Source of the DNA: Rhodopseudomonas infernalis
GTDB taxonomy: Bacteria; Pseudomonadota; Alphaproteobacteria; Rhizobiales; Xanthobacteraceae
DNA length: 64,000 nt
Direction of reading: 5' to 3'
Assembly: GCF_022271405.1 (NCBI RefSeq)
Contig: NZ_JAJNAL010000008.1
Span: 92,721-156,720 of the forward strand
A model generated the notes under the pieces. It was not told where the DNA came from, made no database searches, and saw only the letters and a program-made list of their open reading frames with translations. Positions 14,777 through 26,082 of this stretch are shown here, piece by piece (positions within the stretch are counted from its first letter, which is position 1; each line of letters opens with the position of its first letter). The translations under genes were made by a program, and so were the position numbers.

Positions 14777-17671
14777 TTACTCCGCCGCCCGCGCGTGGTC
14801 CGCGGCCAGTGCGTAATCTTCGATCGGCGGGCAGGAACAGATCAGGTTGCGGTCGCCGTAGACGTTGTCGACGCGACCGACCGGGCTCCAGTATTTATCC
14901 GTGCGCGAATGCGGCGCCGGGAAGCAGCCTTCCGTGCGCGGGTAGGGGCGCGTCCACTCTGCGGAGGTGACGTCGTGAACGGTGTGCGGCGCGTGCCGCA
15001 GCGGCGATTGCTCGATCTTGAACCGGCCTTCCTCGACCTGCGCGATCTCGCGGCGAATCGCGATCATGGCGTCGCAGAACCGGTCGATTTCGGCCTTCGA
15101 TTCCGACTCGGTCGGCTCGATCATTAACGTACCCGGCACCGGGAAGCTCATGGTCGGCGCGTGGAAGCCGTAGTCGATCAGCCGCTTGGCAATATCGTCG
15201 ACGGTGACGCCCGAGGTGGTCTTCAGCGGCCGCGGATCGACGATGCATTCATGCGCGACGCGGCCGCGGAGGTTGCGATACAGCACGGGGAAATGCGGCT
15301 GCAGCTTGGCGGCGATGTAGTTGGCGTTGAGGATGGCGATCTCGGTGGCGCGCTGCAGCCCGGCTCCGCCCATCATCAGGATGTAGATGTAGGAGATGGT
15401 CAGGATCGACGCCGAACCGTAAGGCGCCGCCGACACCGTGCCGCCGCCGTGCAGCACGCCGGAGGTCGGCTCGCCTTCGGCCGGATGGCCGGGCAGGAAC
15501 GGCGCCAGATGCGCCTTGACGCCGATCGGCCCCATGCCGGGGCCGCCGCCGCCGTGCGGGATGCAGAACGTCTTGTGCAGATTGAGGTGGCTGACGTCGG
15601 CGCCGTATGCGCCGGGACGGGCGAGGCCGACCTGGGCGTTGAGATTGGCGCCGTCGAGATAGACCTGGCCGCCATGGGCGTGGACGATGTCGCAGATGTC
15701 GCGGATATGCTCCTCGAACACCCCGTGGGTCGACGGGTAGGTGATCATCACCGCGGCCAGATTGGCCGAATGCGCCTCGGCCTTGGCACGCAGATCGTCG
15801 ACGTCGACGTCGCCGTGGCTGTTGCAGGCGACCACGACCACATCCATGCCGACCATCGTGGCCGACGCCGGATTGGTGCCGTGCGCCGAGGACGGGATCA
15901 GGCAGATCCTGCGGTGCGGCTCACCGCGCGACAGATGATAGCCGCGGATCGCCAGCAGACCCGCATACTCACCCTGTGCGCCCGAATTCGGCTGCAGCGA
16001 CACCGCGTCGTAGCCGGTGATCTCGGCCAGCCAGGCTTCGAGTGTCGCGAACATCGCGTGATAGCCTTCGGCCTGCGCGCGCGGCACGAACGGGTGCAGG
16101 CTGCCGAACGCCGGCCAGGTCAGCGGCATCATTTCGGTGGTGGCGTTCAGCTTCATGGTGCAGGAGCCGAGCGGGATCATCGCGCGGTCGAGCGCGAGGT
16201 CGCGGTCGCTGAGCTTGCGCATGTAGCGCAGCAGTTCGGTCTCCGAGCGATAGTCCTGGAACGCGGCCTGCGTCATGAAATCGCTGGTCCGCTTCAGACC
16301 GTTCGGCAGCGTATCGGCGGCGCCACGCTCGACGCTCGCATAGTCGAGCGAACCGCCGAACGCGCGCCACAGCGCCTCGACGGTCGCCGGTGTGGTGGTC
16401 TCGTCGAGCGCGATGCCGAGCGAACTCGCGTTGATCCGCAGGTTGATCTTTTCGGCCTCGGCGCGCGCCACGATGGCGTCGCGCTTGTCGCCGACCTCGA
16501 CGGTCAGCGTGTCGAAATACGTGTCGTTCGCCGGCGCGAAGCCGAGCTGCTTGAGGCCGGCGGCGAGCGTCGCGGTGCGGCGGTGAACGCGACGGGCCAT
16601 CGCGGCCAGACCGTCAGGGCCGTGGTAGACCGCATACATCGAGGCGATCACCGCCAGCAGCACCTGCGCGGTGCAGATATTCGAGGTCGCCTTCTCGCGG
16701 CGGATGTGCTGTTCGCGGGTCTGCAGCGCCAGCCGATAGGCCGGCTGGCCGTGGCTGTCGATCGACAGGCCGACGATGCGGCCGGGCAGGCTTCGCTTCA
16801 GGCTGTCGCGCGCCGACATATAGGCCGCGTGCGGACCGCCATAGCCCATCGGCACGCCGAAGCGCTGTGCCGAACCGATCGCGATGTCGGCGCCGAGTTC
16901 GCCTGGCGGGGTGATCAGCGTCAGCGCCAAAAGATCGGCGGCCATCACGGCCAGCGCGCCCTTCTCGTGCAGCTTGGCGATCGCGGCGCGCGGATCACGA
17001 AGTGCGCCGGATGAGCCGGGATATTGCAGCAGTGCGCCGAACACCTCGGCGCCGTCGAGCTCGGTGTCCGGATCGCCAACCAGAATCGTCCAGCCGAGCG
17101 GCTCGGCGCGCGTACGTAGCACCGCCAGCGTCTGCGGATGGGTGTCGCGATCGACGAAGAACGTCTTCGACTTCGCCGCGGCGGCGCGCTCCGCCAGCGC
17201 CATCGCTTCGGCCGCGGCGGTCGCCTCGTCGAGCAGCGAGGCGTTGGCGACGTCCAGCCCGGTGAGGTCGCAGATCATGGTCTGGAAATTGAACAGCGCT
17301 TCCAGCCGGCCCTGGCTGATCTCGGGCTGATACGGCGTGTAGGCCGTGTACCAGGCGGGATTTTCCAGAATATTGCGCTGGATCACGGTCGGCAGCACCG
17401 TGCCCGAATAGCCTTGGCCGATCAGCGAGGTGAATACTTGGTTCTGCGCCGCCAGCTCGGCCATGTGCGCCAAAGCTTCAGTCTCCGACAGCGGCGCACC
17501 GAGTGCCAGCGGCTCCTTGTTGCGGATCGCAAACGGCAGCGTCTCGGCCATCAGTTGCTCGAGGCTGCCGGCGCCGACGGTGGACAGCATCGCGCCGATA
17601 TCTTGCGGCGAGGGCCCGATATGCCGTCGCACGAAGTCATTGGCGGCGTCGATCGGTCGGCGATGCGGCAT
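14777..17671 (-). CDS. gcvP: Glycine dehydrogenase (decarboxylating), P protein
   Basis: 964 residues, full length for the single-chain P protein. It binds PLP on the lysine of [18 protein letters not shown] (about K700) and decarboxylates glycine, passing the aminomethyl group to lipoyl-GcvH. The N-terminal half ([17 protein letters not shown], then [20 protein letters not shown]) and the C-terminal half are the ancestral duplicated lobes. The start ATG at 17671 has AGGAC upstream and fits the family. It is the third gene after gcvT and gcvH, separated from gcvH by 186 bases that contain a palindromic repeat, and is presumably under the same glycine riboswitch. Confidence 0.97.
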   Translation of the reverse strand: MPHRRPIDAANDFVRRHIGPSPQDIGAMLSTVGAGSLEQLMAETLPFAIRNKEPLALGAPLSETEALAHMAELAAQNQVFTSLIGQGYSGTVLPTVIQRNILENPAWYTAYTPYQPEISQGRLEALFNFQTMICDLTGLDVANASLLDEATAAAEAMALAERAAAAKSKTFFVDRDTHPQTLAVLRTRAEPLGWTILVGDPDTELDGAEVFGALLQYPGSSGALRDPRAAIAKLHEKGALAVMAADLLALTLITPPGELGADIAIGSAQRFGVPMGYGGPHAAYMSARDSLKRSLPGRIVGLSIDSHGQPAYRLALQTREQHIRREKATSNICTAQVLLAVIASMYAVYHGPDGLAAMARRVHRRTATLAAGLKQLGFAPANDTYFDTLTVEVGDKRDAIVARAEAEKINLRINASSLGIALDETTTPATVEALWRAFGGSLDYASVERGAADTLPNGLKRTSDFMTQAAFQDYRSETELLRYMRKLSDRDLALDRAMIPLGSCTMKLNATTEMMPLTWPAFGSLHPFVPRAQAEGYHAMFATLEAWLAEITGYDAVSLQPNSGAQGEYAGLLAIRGYHLSRGEPHRRICLIPSSAHGTNPASATMVGMDVVVVACNSHGDVDVDDLRAKAEAHSANLAAVMITYPSTHGVFEEHIRDICDIVHAHGGQVYLDGANLNAQVGLARPGAYGADVSHLNLHKTFCIPHGGGGPGMGPIGVKAHLAPFLPGHPAEGEPTSGVLHGGGTVSAAPYGSASILTISYIYILMMGGAGLQRATEIAILNANYIAAKLQPHFPVLYRNLRGRVAHECIVDPRPLKTTSGVTVDDIAKRLIDYGFHAPTMSFPVPGTLMIEPTESESKAEIDRFCDAMIAIRREIAQVEEGRFKIEQSPLRHAPHTVHDVTSAEWTRPYPRTEGCFPAPHSRTDKYWSPVGRVDNVYGDRNLICSCPPIEDYALAADHARAAE

Positions 17672-17758
17672 GCTCAGGTCCTCGTTTCGAGAAGTCCAAC
17701 TGGAAATGCGCGCTCGCACTTTTCGCGGCTTCGCAACTGTTCAAGTACTCATCAGCTC

Positions 17759-17849
17759 GTCATGGCCGGGCTTGTCCCGGCCATCCACGTCTTGCATCCG
17801 ATGACACGCTCGAAGGCGTGGATGCCCGGAACAAGCCCGGGCATGACGG
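17759..17849. repeat. Palindromic intergenic element between gcvH and gcvP
   Basis: CGTCATGGCCGGGCTTGTCC...CATCCACG on the left and CGTGGATGCCCGGAACAAGC...GGGCATGACGG on the right form a long imperfect hairpin. It is the classic dispersed palindrome of Bradyrhizobium-type genomes and lies inside the gcv operon. Confidence 0.7.
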
Positions 17850-17857
17850 CTTTGGTA

Positions 17858-18223
17858 CTAAGCCGTGTGGGCCTTGTAGGCGGCTGCGTCCATCAGTCCG
17901 TCGAGTTCGCTCTTGTCGGCGATCTTCAGCTTGAAGAACCAGGCGGCGCCGTCGGCGTCGGAGTTCACCAGCGCCGGCTCGGTGCCGAGCGTCTCGTTGA
18001 CTTCGAGCACTTCGCCGCTGATCGGCGCGTAGACGTCGGATGCCGCCTTGACCGACTCGACCACCGCGGCCGCTTCCGCCTTCTTGACGCTGCGGCCGAC
18101 CTTCGGCAGTTCGACGAAAACCACGTCGCCGAGCTGTTCCTGTGCGTAGTTGGTGATGCCGATGGTGGCGACGTCGCCTTCGATCTTCAGCCACTCGTGA
18201 TCGGAGGTATAGAGCGTGGTCAT
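17858..18223 (-). CDS. gcvH: Glycine cleavage system H protein
   Basis: 121 residues. The lipoyl-carrying lysine is K59 in [19 protein letters not shown]. The N-terminus [17 protein letters not shown] and the [19 protein letters not shown] segment are standard for GcvH. The lipoyl arm shuttles the aminomethyl group from the P protein to the T protein. It starts 9 bases after the gcvT stop, so the two are one transcript. Immediately downstream is a palindromic repeat before gcvP. Confidence 0.97.
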   Translation of the reverse strand: MTTLYTSDHEWLKIEGDVATIGITNYAQEQLGDVVFVELPKVGRSVKKAEAAAVVESVKAASDVYAPISGEVLEVNETLGTEPALVNSDADGAAWFFKLKIADKSELDGLMDAAAYKAHTA

Positions 18224-18232
18224 GCGGGGTCC

Positions 18233-19381
18233 TCAGCGCTTGTAGGTGTTCGGAACGAACGGCGTGGCGGCGACGCGCAGCGGCAGACGCTGCCCGCGCA
18301 CCTCGGCAAAAACCTGCGTGTCGAGCTTGGCGTGCGAGCGCGGCAGATACCCCATCGCCATCGGCGCGTTCAGGCATGGGCCGAAGCCGCCCGAGGTCAC
18401 GGTGCCGATCGTCTCCGCCGAGTCGGCGCTGGCGAACAGCGGCGCGCCTTCGCGCACCGGGGCGCGGCCCTCGGGCCGCAGGCCGACGCGGCTGCGCGAG
18501 CTGCCGCTATCGAGCTGCTTCAGAATGGTCGAATCGCCGAAGAAGCCGCCCGGCCGCGCACCGCCATTGCGACGGCTCTTCTGGATCGACCAGGTCAGCG
18601 CGCCCTCGACGGGCGTGGTGGTGGTGTCGATGTCGTGGCCGTAAAGGCAGAGCCCGGCTTCCAGCCGCAGACTGTCGCGGGCACCGAGCCCGATCGGCAG
18701 CACGTCCGGATCGGCCAGCAGCTTCTCGGCGAACGCCTCGGCGCCGTCCGCCGGCACCGAGATCTCGAAGCCGTCCTCGCCGGTGTAGCCGGAGCGCGAG
18801 ACGATGCAGGGCAGGCCGTTCAGGCTGAGTTCGGCGACGTCCATGAAGCGCAGCGTGGTCACATCTGCACAGAATTTCGCCAGCACGCTCTCGGCTTTCG
18901 GCCCCTGCAGCGCCAGCAGCGCGCGCTCGGGCAGGGCGGTGATGTCGCAGACCTCCGAAAGATGCGCCCGCAGATGCGCCTCGTCCTCGACCTTGCAGGC
19001 GGCGTTGACGACCAGGAACAGCCGGTCACCGAGATTGGTCACCATCAGATCGTCGAGGATGCCGCCGGATTCATTGGTGAATTGCGCGTAGCGCTGACGG
19101 CCGGGGGCAAGCGCCGCGATGTCCTGCGGCACCAGCCTTTCCAGCGCGTGCGCGGCGTCGTCGAGCTGGCCGGATTTGGCCCGCAGCTCGATCTGGCCCA
19201 TGTGCGAGACATCGAACAGGCCGGCAGCGGCGCGGGTGTGGAGGTGCTCTTTCAGCACGCCGGGCGCGTATTGCACCGGCATGTCGTAGCCGGCAAACGG
19301 CACCATCTTTCCGCCGCGCGCCAGATGCAGCGCGTGCAGCGGTGTCCGTTTCAAGGATTTTGAATCGTCGCGCGCCAGCAT
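18233..19381 (-). CDS. gcvT: Aminomethyltransferase, glycine cleavage T protein
   Basis: 382 residues. The folate-binding beginning is clear: HLARGGKMVPFAGYDMPVQY, then GLFDVSHMGQIELRA; further on SRSGYTGEDGFEISVP and LGARDSLRLEAGLCLYGHD are family hallmarks. It releases ammonia and makes methylene-tetrahydrofolate from the lipoyl-bound intermediate. ATG 19381 has a GGGAG site. It is the first gene of the gcvTHP operon and is preceded by a tandem glycine riboswitch, which should turn the operon on when glycine is plentiful. Confidence 0.97.
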   Translation of the reverse strand: MLARDDSKSLKRTPLHALHLARGGKMVPFAGYDMPVQYAPGVLKEHLHTRAAAGLFDVSHMGQIELRAKSGQLDDAAHALERLVPQDIAALAPGRQRYAQFTNESGGILDDLMVTNLGDRLFLVVNAACKVEDEAHLRAHLSEVCDITALPERALLALQGPKAESVLAKFCADVTTLRFMDVAELSLNGLPCIVSRSGYTGEDGFEISVPADGAEAFAEKLLADPDVLPIGLGARDSLRLEAGLCLYGHDIDTTTTPVEGALTWSIQKSRRNGGARPGGFFGDSTILKQLDSGSSRSRVGLRPEGRAPVREGAPLFASADSAETIGTVTSGGFGPCLNAPMAMGYLPRSHAKLDTQVFAEVRGQRLPLRVAATPFVPNTYKR

Positions 19382-19427
19382 TCACAAGGCTCCCACGGTT
19401 CCCGAGACCTATTTCTCGTCACCACTC

Positions 19428-19620
19428 GAGCCCCATCTGTCGCTGTGCCTGAGAGCATTATCCCGTCGGCGGACCTGCCCGGGACGCGCCCGGCAGGGTC
19501 TCTTTCCAGATGTCATCAAATCGCGCGGTCCGTTTGCCTGAGAGTTTCCGGGGCGGTTGCTCCTTCGGCGCCGGCCCCCTTCAATCAAGAATTGGGCCGA
19601 TCTCTCCCGACGCGACTTAG
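19428..19620 (-). ncRNA. Tandem glycine riboswitch
   Basis: Read on the minus strand: GGGAGAGATCGGCCC, then GCCGAAGGAGCAACC, CCGGAAACTCTCAGGCAAA and ATCTGGAAAGAGACC make the first aptamer; CCGACGGGATAATGCTCTC followed by AGGCACAGCGACAGATGGGG makes the second. Both copies of the CTCTCAGGCA core are intact. The distance to the gcvT start is about 45 bases. This class usually activates glycine-cleavage operons. Confidence 0.92.
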
Positions 19621-19836
19621 TCTAAGGTAGGTAGGACAGAAACACGGCCGCAGCAAGGCTGTCAACGCAGTGCAGCGAGCTATCAACGGAAGTTCGCTAT
19701 CGTCCAGGTCAGTGGCAACCAACTGAATCCATGCCCACTTTCTGGACAGCGGCCGGCCCCCCGTCTAAAAGGCTGGACTCCGGGACAGTGGGGTCCGGCG
19801 GGCGTTTCGCGGGCATTCCGGACTGAATGGACGAAC

Positions 19837-22506
<2,670 letters not shown>

Positions 22507-22507
22507 C

Positions 22508-23311
22508 ATGACCAGCGGCATGGCGTGGCGGGCCGAGCAGGCCTGCCTCGACGCCTGGCCCAGCCTGCGCAGCGCGATGCGCGGCGACTGGCTGCTGCGG
22601 TTTGGCGAAGGCGTCTCGCGCCGCGCCAACTCGGTCAATCCGCTGCACGAGCGCGCGACGTCGATCGCGCCGCATCTCGCCGACTTCGCCGCGCTCTATC
22701 GACATCATGGCCAACCGCTGATCGTCCGCGTGCCGACGCTGCTGGCCGGCGCGGCGCAGATCGATCGCGAACTCGATCAGCACGGCTTTTCGCGCGAGGG
22801 CGAGACCTGCACGCTGCTGCGCGACTTTGCCGGCGAGCGTTTCGAAAGCAGTCCGCCTCTTTCAGATGCGTCAGCTGCAGATGCGTCAGCTGCTGCGCCG
22901 GCCATCATCATCACCCCACGCGCCGACGCCTCCTGGCTCGCGGCGATCGCGCGGCTGCAGGCACAGTCGAGCTCGCATGCGGCTGTCTACGCCCGTGTCA
23001 TCGACGCAATCGCTGTACCGACCGGCTTCCTCGCGCTCCACCAGCACGGCCACATCGTCGCCACCGCCTACGGCGCGCTGCACGGCGACCTGTTGGTGGT
23101 CGAGTCGGTGGTCGTCGACGAGTTGCTCCGCGGCCAGGGCTTGGGCCGGCGCATGATGCAAGCTCTCTTTGCCTGGGCCACCAGTCACGGCGCCACAGCC
23201 GCCTGTCTGCAGGTCATCGCCGACAACACCGCCGGCTGCGCGCTGTATGCCAGCCTCGGCTTCGACCACGAGCTATATCGCTACCACTACCGCCGCGCCC
23301 CGGCGAGGTAA
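22508..23311 (+). CDS. GNAT-family N-acetyltransferase
   Basis: 267 residues, starting one base after the alaS stop, so translation is probably coupled. The C-terminal half is a GNAT domain: VVESVVVDELLRGQGLGRRM is the acetyl-CoA-binding R/Q-x-x-G-x-G/A turn, and ALYASLGFDHELYRYHYR is the usual last part. The N-terminal half (WRAEQACLDAWPSLRSAMRG, then GDWLLRFGEGVSRRANSVNP) is the extra domain found in two-lobed GNAT proteins. A short direct repeat (CAGATGCGTCAGCTG twice near 22865-22895) encodes a DASAADASAA linker. Substrate unknown. Confidence 0.8.
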   Translation: MTSGMAWRAEQACLDAWPSLRSAMRGDWLLRFGEGVSRRANSVNPLHERATSIAPHLADFAALYRHHGQPLIVRVPTLLAGAAQIDRELDQHGFSREGETCTLLRDFAGERFESSPPLSDASAADASAAAPAIIITPRADASWLAAIARLQAQSSSHAAVYARVIDAIAVPTGFLALHQHGHIVATAYGALHGDLLVVESVVVDELLRGQGLGRRMMQALFAWATSHGATAACLQVIADNTAGCALYASLGFDHELYRYHYRRAPAR

Positions 23312-23422
23312 CAACCTCACTCCATGTCACACCGTCGCCCGCAGCGAAGCTACGCGACCCCGGAATGACAAGGGAAAGTGTCGGGCATGAAGGGGGCAGC
23401 GTTGTGCCTCCGCCTCTCCCCG

Positions 23423-23539
23423 CGTCATTCCGGGGCACGCAGCGAAGCTGCGTGAACCCGGAATCTCGAGGTTGTTACGAAGGCCGTACCCAACAGCTGT
23501 GAGATTCCGGGTTCGCGCTACGCGCGCCCCGGAATGACG
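23423..23539. repeat. Pair of palindromic ATTCCGGGG elements
   Basis: CGTCATTCCGGGGCACGCAG...GAACCCGGAATCT is followed, after about 40 bases, by the inverted unit AGATTCCGGGTTCGCGC...CCCCGGAATGACG. Further partial units flank it (about 23355 and 23565). It fills most of the 294-base gap between the convergent GNAT and permease genes. Confidence 0.75.
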
Positions 23540-23605
23540 AGGGGGAAGTGTGCTGCGCGCGCCCCGGAATGACGGTGAGGGGCCAACCCGCTTCGCCGGT
23601 ACGCC

Positions 23606-25567
23606 TCACACCGCCACGCTGGACAGCGGTTGCTCGATGGTCTGCGGAGGCGGGGCGGCGGTGGCTTCGTCGAGACAGAACGCGACGGCGTCGTGCAGGT
23701 TGAGCACGATCGTGTCAGCCTGTACGGAGCCTTGTCCGTCCTGTCCCGTCGTGCCGGTCGCCGACAGCAGCGCCACCATGATCTTCGCCTGCGGCGCCTT
23801 GCGGCGGAGGCGGCGAACGGCGTAGCGGATGTGCGTGCTGTTCGGGATCTCCAGATAGGTCAGGCAAATCAGCGCGACGTTCGACACGTCGAGACCGAAG
23901 ATGTTCTTGGTCGACAGCGCGCTCGGCGCGTCGGCCCGGGAGCCGAGGCCGTGTACGCGGCACAGATGCGACAGCATCAGGGCGGCGGCCTCGTCGAGCT
24001 CGGAGCGTGCGCCGATGCACAACACCGCGGCCGCGCCTTGCCATTGCGGTTCGAGTTCGGTCGGCTTCAGCGTCGGCAGCCCGTCATTGGCATGGTCTTC
24101 CGGCGTGTCGTCGACGGCGGCGGCCGCCTCGGCGTCCTCGGTCGATTGTTCGCCGTCCGGTTCGTGCTCGACCTCGTCGGTGAGGTCCTCGGTGAAATCC
24201 AGCACCGTCTCCTTGATCCGGGCCAGCCGCACCGTGTCGAGCGCGTCGCGTTCGAGATCCGCCTGTGCGAGTTGCAGGCCCTTCATCGCGACGTCGTCGT
24301 AGTACGATGACAGCGAGCGTTCCTTGAGAAACTGCTCGGCCTTTTCGGCGGCCTCGGTCGGGTCGCCGGCCAGCATCCGCTGATAGAAGATCTCCGGCGG
24401 AGAAAGCGCCGGCCGGTCGCCGAACATCACGTCGAGAAACGCCAGCCGCTCGACATGCCGTCCCAGAACGACCAGGCAGACCGTCAGCGGCGTGGCAAGT
24501 ACCAGCCCGATCGGTCCCCATAGCGCCGTCCAGAACGTTGCCGAAATCACCACCGCGACCGGTGATAATCCTGTGCTGCGGCCATACATCCACGGCTCTA
24601 CGACATGTGCGATCGCCGGTTCGATGATGAAGAAAAGCGCTGCCGTCCAGATCAGCATCGACCAGCCCGGATCCACCGCCACGGCCAGCGTCATCGGAAA
24701 CGCCGCCGCGATAATCGAGCCGATGTAGGGCACGAAGCGCAGCACCGCGGCCAGGATGCCCCACAGTGCCGGGCTCGGCACGCCGATGATCCACAGTCCG
24801 GTGCCGATCAGCACACCGAAGCCGGAGTTGAGCAGCAGCTGATTGAGGAACAGCCGGCTTAGTCTGCCGGCCGCATCGTCGAGTGCCGCGGTGGTGCGCT
24901 GCAGATCGCGGGTGCCGGCGAGACGGATCAGCCGGTTCCTCAGGTCTTCCTTCTGCAGCAGAATGAAAACGACGAAGATCACGATGATGCCGGTCATCGC
25001 CAGCGGAGAGATCAGCGGCGCGATCAGCGAGCGAAGGTTGGCCAGCGTCCCCGGATCGGGCTGCAGCACCTCGACGGGGACCGGTGCGACGGGACCTCCC
25101 GCCGACGTGGTCGGCGACGGGTTGCTCAGCGACGGCGTCGCTCTGTTGGGCTTGTTGAGCTCCTTGCTGAGATCCTGCAGCATGCCTTCGGCACGCTCCA
25201 GGGTGGAGGAGCCGCCGGTGACGCCGCGCAGCGAGGTGATCTTGGACTGGATCGTCGACTGATATTGCGGCAGGTCGTTGGCGAGGCGCGACAGCTGCGT
25301 GGCGATCAGGCTGCCGAGCGCGAAGATCACCACGAAGGCGAGCAGCACGGTTGTGATCGCCGCCACCGCGCGCGGCACCCGTATCGACTGCAGCAGATTG
25401 ACCGGCCGTGCCAGCACGAAGCTGAGGAGGATCGCCAGCGCCACTGGCACGAACACCTCGCGGCCGACATACAGCGCCGAAATGATAATGACGGCCAGGA
25501 TGGTGACGGCGCAGGCCCCGACCAGGCCGGCAACGTCTTCCAGGCTTTGCGCTTTCCCCAGCTTCAT
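23606..25567 (-). CDS. AI-2E-family (PerM) membrane permease with cytosolic C-terminal domain
   Basis: 653 residues. Residues 1-390 contain the eight or so membrane helices of the AI-2E/PerM family (VAGLVGACAVTILAVIIISA, FVPVALAILLSFVLARPVNL, later VLRFVPYIGSIIAAAFPMTL and ATFWTALWGPIGLVLATPLT). The remaining 260 residues are a soluble, acidic domain ending in a TVLNLHDAVAFCLDEATAAP-like tail, longer than in a basic PerM; such extended forms are frequent in Rhizobiales. The transported compound is unknown: members export autoinducer-2 or act as Na+/H+ antiporters. The gene is alone on its strand. Confidence 0.8.
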   Translation of the reverse strand: MKLGKAQSLEDVAGLVGACAVTILAVIIISALYVGREVFVPVALAILLSFVLARPVNLLQSIRVPRAVAAITTVLLAFVVIFALGSLIATQLSRLANDLPQYQSTIQSKITSLRGVTGGSSTLERAEGMLQDLSKELNKPNRATPSLSNPSPTTSAGGPVAPVPVEVLQPDPGTLANLRSLIAPLISPLAMTGIIVIFVVFILLQKEDLRNRLIRLAGTRDLQRTTAALDDAAGRLSRLFLNQLLLNSGFGVLIGTGLWIIGVPSPALWGILAAVLRFVPYIGSIIAAAFPMTLAVAVDPGWSMLIWTAALFFIIEPAIAHVVEPWMYGRSTGLSPVAVVISATFWTALWGPIGLVLATPLTVCLVVLGRHVERLAFLDVMFGDRPALSPPEIFYQRMLAGDPTEAAEKAEQFLKERSLSSYYDDVAMKGLQLAQADLERDALDTVRLARIKETVLDFTEDLTDEVEHEPDGEQSTEDAEAAAAVDDTPEDHANDGLPTLKPTELEPQWQGAAAVLCIGARSELDEAAALMLSHLCRVHGLGSRADAPSALSTKNIFGLDVSNVALICLTYLEIPNSTHIRYAVRRLRRKAPQAKIMVALLSATGTTGQDGQGSVQADTIVLNLHDAVAFCLDEATAAPPPQTIEQPLSSVAV

Positions 25568-26082
25568 CCGTTCGACGCTTTCGATGCCGTTGCGATCGGA
25601 CGAAGCGCCGACCTCCCACGACCAGCCGCCTCGAACGAGGCAGCAGCCGCACCGATCGATAAGTAAGCTCGTGAAACTCCGTTCCGCTCGCGCAGCGGAA
25701 CAGGCGCGCTCTCCCTAACGCACTGCCTCTCCGCGATTCATTCCGGGCCGCGCAGCGCACCTGCGTGAACCCGGAATCCCGAAGTTGCTGCGAAGGAAGT
25801 TGCTGCGAAGACTGTGCCCCCGACTACGAGATTCCGGGGCCGATGGCGCCCCCGGTCATTCCGGCGCGCCCGCGCGGCCCGCAAATCCGCACTTCGTTCG
25901 CGGCGGAATCAATGACTTCCGCACGGACTAGAACGCCGTCGATGGCTTGCTCGTTCGGGTTGGTAGATCGGATCCAAGTCTGGAAGGTAGAGGTATTCTA
26001 TTCCCACTCGGGTTCCGGGCATACGGAACTCTGGATATACCCCGTTGAGCAGGTCGACACGTCGACCTGTTGGGGGCGACCT
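25568..26082. other. Intergenic region before the first TonB receptor
   Basis: It holds the divergent starts of the permease and the receptor, and a pair of ATTCCGGG palindromes at 25737-25863 with an internal duplicated GAAGTTGCTGCGAAG. From 25980 on it is AT-richer (GGTAGAGGTATTCTATTCCC) and is probably the receptor's promoter area. I see no exact Irr or Fur box. Confidence 0.5.

Noticed and set aside
15161..17014. 617-codon open frame antisense to gcvP
   Set aside because: It exists only because GC-rich codons on the gcvP strand avoid stops on the other; composition is Arg/Gly/Ala/Val-rich without any family pattern, and gcvP itself is unmistakable.
17138..19363. 741-codon open frame antisense to gcvP-gcvH-gcvT
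   Set aside because: It spans three certain genes and their gaps on the other strand, with no motif or ribosome site.
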